Source: Candidatus Hydrogenedentota bacterium (GTDB lineage: Bacteria > Hydrogenedentota > Hydrogenedentia > Hydrogenedentales > JAEUWI01). Taken from it: DNA of 9,693 nucleotides. Below the pieces are notes generated by a model, which saw nothing but the letters and a program-made list of their open reading frames with translations, did no database searches and was not told the DNA's origin. This document shows positions 7,095 through 9,693 of the stretch, piece after piece (position 1 is the first letter of the stretch; every line of letters starts with the position of its first letter). The stretch lies in contig JAUIKJ010000081.1 of the NCBI GenBank assembly GCA_030430835.1, positions 1 through 9,693 of the forward strand, given 5' to 3'. Made by a program: the position numbers and the translations under genes.

Positions 7095-7878
7095 TTCCCA
7101 ATTCGATCTCTCCGGCAAGGTCGCCCTCGTCACCGGTACCAGCCGCGGCCTGGGCCAGTACATGGGCCGCGCGCTCGCCCGTGCCGGTGCGGACCTCATC
7201 ATCACCAGCCGCGACACGAGCACCCTCGCGGAATTCCAAAAGGAAATCGAAGCGCTCGGTCGCCGCGCCTTCGCCGTCGCGCTCGACGTGCGCGATCACG
7301 ACAGCATCCAGCGTGCGGTTGCCTCAGGCCACGAGCACTTCGGCAGCGTCGATATCCTCGTGAACAACGCCGGCTGCAACGTGCGCAAGCCGGCCACTGA
7401 GATCACCTGGGACGACTGGAACCTCGTGATGGACACGAACCTGCGTGGTACCTTCTTCGTGGCGCAGGCCGTGGCCAAGACGATGATCCCCTGCGGCCAT
7501 GGCCGCATCATCAACATCGGGTCCGTAACCTCCGTCTTCGGCTACGCCGGGCTGGGCCCTTACTGCGCCAGTCGCGGCGGCACACGCCAACTCACCATGA
7601 GCCTCGCCGACGATTGGGGTCCCCACGGTATCACGGTCAATTGCCTCGCGCCCGGCTGGTTCAAGACAGCGCAGAATCAGGTGCTCTACGAGAATCCTGC
7701 CTGGGTCGAATACCTCTGTGATCGCATCCCGCTCAAGCGGCCCGGACAACCCCAGGACCTCGACGGGGCCATCGTCTTTCTCGCTTCCGACGCCAGCGCC
7801 TACATCACCGGCCAGACCCTCCTCGTCGACGGCGGCATCTCCACCGGCGCCACCAAGGCTACCGTGGACGAAACCTAG
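7087..7878 (+). CDS. Short-chain dehydrogenase/reductase with YxxxR in place of YxxxK
   Basis: A 263-residue classical SDR of normal length. The cofactor motif TGTSRGLG is at 16-23, an acidic Asp-Val pair at 67-68 follows strand three, and NNAG is at 93-96. Active-site residues are Asn118, Ser146 and Tyr159, but the usual Lys four residues after Tyr is Arg163 (YCASR). The C-terminal part has the common GITVNCLAPG (181-190) and ITGQTLLVDGG (240-250). Overall it resembles the gluconate 5-dehydrogenase/3-oxoacyl reductase branch; the substrate is unknown. ATG 7087 is chosen because it gives the usual short lead-in to the LSGKVALVTG strand and has GGA about ten bases upstream. It overlaps the MDR gene by 8 bases. 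An in-frame ATG at 7072 would add five residues, with its purine-rich site too close. Coupling to the MDR gene suggests successive or paired oxidation steps on related substrates. Confidence 0.92.
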   Translation: MPDSQFDLSGKVALVTGTSRGLGQYMGRALARAGADLIITSRDTSTLAEFQKEIEALGRRAFAVALDVRDHDSIQRAVASGHEHFGSVDILVNNAGCNVRKPATEITWDDWNLVMDTNLRGTFFVAQAVAKTMIPCGHGRIINIGSVTSVFGYAGLGPYCASRGGTRQLTMSLADDWGPHGITVNCLAPGWFKTAQNQVLYENPAWVEYLCDRIPLKRPGQPQDLDGAIVFLASDASAYITGQTLLVDGGISTGATKATVDET

Positions 7879-7997
7879 CAGGGAAGCGCCCGCCCGCCCT
7901 GTGGAGAGCACCCTCTCAGAGCGTAAGGCCGTCGGCAAAGGCGCAACTCTGGGTTTAGGCGCCACGCAAGCTCGAGCCCCGAAGGGACGATCGAGTC
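7879..7997. other. Convergent intergenic region, no clear terminator
   Basis: 119 bases separate the stops of the SDR gene (plus) and the transporter gene (minus). Only weak stems are visible: GAGAG-CACC-CTCTC at 7904-7917, and GGCGC (7940-7944) with GCGCC (7959-7963). Neither is followed by a T run, so termination may be factor-dependent. Confidence 0.4.
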
Positions 7998-9419
7998 TTA
8001 CCCGCCGACGAGTTCACCAAGACGGAAGACGCACACGAAGCCGAAGAGCACAAACGCAAGCCCAAGGCCTGCGGCGATGATCGGGGGTGGCTTGAGGTAG
8101 GGCCGTGCCTCGGCGGAAAAGAACGCGGGCATAACCCGGTACAACACCCAACCCACCGCGATGGCCTGCAGCGGTGTAAGGAGTAGTCCATCAATGATCG
8201 CGCCGGTCTGCACAAGGAACACCGGCTTCACGCCAAAGGTGTACACGATCAACATGTTCGATGCCGCAATGATCAACAATACGGTCCTGAACTGTGTCTT
8301 CCAGGGGATCTCCGCCACGGGCGGAAACAGGATGCGTGCGCAATCGGCCAACAGGCGCGGCCAACCGGCAAACTGGCCTATCATCGTACTGATCATGGCC
8401 GCCAAGCCCGCCAGCACAAACAGATGCGCGCCCCAGGCACCCCATTGTTCGCTGAATATATGGGAGAGCTCAAGCGCCACCTCCGGACCGTCCGGCGCGA
8501 TCGCCTTCGGACCCAGCACCCCGGCACCCGCGATCATGAAGGCCGCCGTCACCACGATACCCAGAACCACCGCCGTGGTTGCGTCGAGCGTCACCACCCG
8601 TCGCCATCCCTGTATCTGTTTCGCGTCGTCAGCGGTGACCGCCTTCAACTGCGCCGCGTCCAGCGGATTCCCATAGCCGCGATCCTTGGCCATGCCATAG
8701 CCTGCACCCAACACCCAATAGGTGTACCACACCTGGCTCGCAAATCCGCCCGCCGCCCAACCGAGCAACGGAAGAATTTCCCGCCATGGCGACTGCGCAC
8801 CCGCCTCGGGTCCGAACCACGCCGGCGCCTCCGGCAATGCAAAACCCACGAGCCCGCGGAAGATCGCACCGGCGCCCGGCCAGGTCGACAGGGCCACGGC
8901 CAAGGTGCCGAGAATGATGAAACCGACCAGCACGGCCATCACGCGCTTGAGCGCTTCGAAGAGGCCGCTCCAGACCAGCGCGATCACGAGAAACACCGAG
9001 ATCCATGCGAAAAGCTGCTGCGGTACCTGCGGCAGGAAGTAGCCCACAAAGGCCCCGGCGGCACTCGCCAGCGCCGCAGTCGATATCATGGCCGAACAGA
9101 TCTGGCCCACGAACACCGGCCAGAGTACCCAGTGCTTCGGGCCGGGCATCCGGCCGAGCATGTCGATCATGCCTTCGCCCGTGGCCACTGTATAGTGCGC
9201 ACCCGCCAAGCCAATCCAAAACTTCGCGAAGATGGCGGCCACCGGAACCCACAGCACGGCGACGCCGAAAATGGCGCCGGCACGGGTGGAGAGGATCACC
9301 TCGCCCGAGCCGATGTACTCCCCGCACCACATCAGGCCGGGGCCGAGGACCATGAGTAAGGCGAGGCCCTTCGGGGGCGCGGCGACTCGGGAATTGCCTG
9401 CGGCGTTGCTGGATTGCAT
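7998..9419 (-). CDS. Nramp-family (APC superfamily) membrane transporter with altered metal-site motifs
   Basis: A 473-residue inner-membrane protein with about 11 hydrophobic segments, the size and layout of Nramp/MntH carriers. Helix 1 reads GPGLMWCGEYIGSGEVI (26-42): it aligns with the Nramp helix that normally contains DPGN, but here has GSGE at 37-40. In the region of helix 6 (about 219-240, GGFASQVWYTYWV) the usual MPH is absent. A later helix keeps a family-like ST-x-IGQFAG segment (344-352). These two sites bind Mn2+ or Fe2+ in true Nramp proteins, so this member probably carries a different substrate or works differently; that is inference. Start: ATG 9419 gives a short charged N-terminus before helix 1, but has no Shine-Dalgarno sequence. 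Met23 would lie at the very edge of helix 1 and is unlikely. It is convergent with the dehydrogenase pair, so a shared function is not implied. Confidence 0.9.
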   Translation of the reverse strand: MQSSNAAGNSRVAAPPKGLALLMVLGPGLMWCGEYIGSGEVILSTRAGAIFGVAVLWVPVAAIFAKFWIGLAGAHYTVATGEGMIDMLGRMPGPKHWVLWPVFVGQICSAMISTAALASAAGAFVGYFLPQVPQQLFAWISVFLVIALVWSGLFEALKRVMAVLVGFIILGTLAVALSTWPGAGAIFRGLVGFALPEAPAWFGPEAGAQSPWREILPLLGWAAGGFASQVWYTYWVLGAGYGMAKDRGYGNPLDAAQLKAVTADDAKQIQGWRRVVTLDATTAVVLGIVVTAAFMIAGAGVLGPKAIAPDGPEVALELSHIFSEQWGAWGAHLFVLAGLAAMISTMIGQFAGWPRLLADCARILFPPVAEIPWKTQFRTVLLIIAASNMLIVYTFGVKPVFLVQTGAIIDGLLLTPLQAIAVGWVLYRVMPAFFSAEARPYLKPPPIIAAGLGLAFVLFGFVCVFRLGELVGG

Positions 9420-9436
9420 TGCGGCATAATGCGCAA
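9419..9436. promoter_or_regulatory. Imperfect dyad touching the transporter start codon
   Basis: TTGC-G-GCAT-A-ATGC-GCAA: the arms TTGC/GCAA and GCAT/ATGC are complementary around a central A, with one unpaired G at 9423. It ends at the first base of the transporter start codon, a place where a repressor or a structured leader could block translation or transcription. No known operator was recognised. Confidence 0.35.
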
Positions 9437-9470
9437 TTCGTGCCGCGTTCGCAAGCCCACATAAAATGAG

Positions 9471-9513
9471 TCGCCGTATCCCGGTTCATGCCCCACTCCC
9501 CAGGATACGGCGA
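9471..9513. repeat. Strong inverted repeat upstream of the transporter gene
   Basis: TCGCCGTATCC (9471-9481) and GGATACGGCGA (9503-9513) are perfect 11-base inverted arms around a 21-base loop; two further pairs extend it past one mismatch (9468-9469 with 9515-9516). On the minus strand the stem is followed by CTCATTTTAT, so it could end transcription from a gene to the right. It could instead be part of the transporter leader, 52 bases before its start, or a two-half-site operator. Confidence 0.55.
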
Positions 9514-9693
9514 ATCGCTACGCCATGACGGCGGTGCTGATGGTGTTGTTTGCTACCCGGAGGTGAAGTGCGCCCACGAAGAAAAGGTATCCGAACCCGG
9601 ACGCGAGAAGGCAATCGCAAATGGGGCTTGCCCCACCCCATCCATCGAAACCGTCTTAACATGCAATTCGCGCGCAGACCCAGTAGCGGTGCG
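9514..9693. other. Right-edge stretch without a supportable gene
   Basis: Two frames are open to the edge: plus from ATG 9488 (68 codons, no ribosome site, ATG inside the hairpin loop) and minus from the edge to a stop at 9555-9553 (46 codons). Neither product resembles a family I know, and both could be chance. A short hairpin TGGGG-CTTG-CCCCA lies at 9622-9635. Nothing else is evident. Confidence 0.35.

Noticed and set aside
8424..9359. A 311-codon plus-strand open frame
   Set aside because: It is antisense to the transporter gene, His/Arg-rich and motif-free, as expected for a GC-rich mirror frame.
9420..9513. A manganese riboswitch ahead of the Nramp-like gene
   Set aside because: I looked for a yybP-ykoY-like conserved core and saw only a simple stem with a 21-base loop; the protein also lacks the manganese-site residues.
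9622..9635. A TGGGG-CTTG-CCCCA hairpin as a terminator
   Set aside because: The stem is only five or six pairs and no T run follows on either strand.
9488..9693. A plus-strand frame open to the right edge (68 codons)
   Set aside because: Its ATG sits in the loop of the inverted repeat without a ribosome site, and the product has no recognisable feature. Sequence beyond the edge would be needed to revive it.
9553..9693. A minus-strand frame open from the right edge (46 codons)
   Set aside because: It is too short and has no family-like sequence; it could be the end of a gene outside the window but cannot be told from chance.

Overview
The window is high-GC bacterial DNA, gene-dense, and its genes lie on both strands. 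It looks like a fragment of an uncultured environmental bacterium. The best lineage clue is the tail of the secreted protein at 3498-5858: two copies of an LSELLR-[VI/II]-QFFNS-x-GYH-type segment, each ending in GEDGY-x-PG. From memory, tails of this kind are common in Candidatus Hydrogenedentota and some related environmental phyla. That assignment is an inference and is only moderately secure.

Left half (1-5858, all minus strand). In transcription order: a 786-residue exported, cysteine-rich, multidomain protein (5858 to 3498); then 31 bases later a 623-residue polytopic membrane protein (3466 to 1595); then, through a 4-base ATGA overlap, a second polytopic membrane protein that runs off the left edge (1598 to below 1). 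The two membrane proteins are clear tandem paralogues that share motifs from end to end. Their first outer loop carries an acidic RWDE-x-YE motif that resembles GT-C glycosyltransferases. The close spacing suggests one transcript, probably driven by an extended -10 promoter near 5922-5930.

Middle (5859-7878). A 180-base divergent control region separates the minus-strand group from a plus-strand pair: a zinc-dependent medium-chain dehydrogenase (6039-7094) and a short-chain dehydrogenase/reductase (7087-7878) that overlaps it by 8 bases. This is a compact two-enzyme oxidation unit, probably for a polyol, sugar or sugar acid. The SDR has Arg where the catalytic Lys of YxxxK normally sits.

Right part (7998-9693). 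A minus-strand Nramp-like transporter (473 residues) faces the SDR gene tail to tail. It lacks the DPGN and MPH metal-binding motifs of true Nramp/MntH proteins, so its substrate is open. Upstream of it are an imperfect dyad touching the start codon and a strong 11-bp inverted repeat (9471-9513). The last 180 bases hold no gene I can support.

I found no tRNA, rRNA, CRISPR array, insertion sequence or phage gene. The points most worth a second look are the tandem GT-C-like pair next to the dockerin-like secreted protein, the YxxxR dehydrogenase, and the Nramp homologue with altered metal-site motifs.
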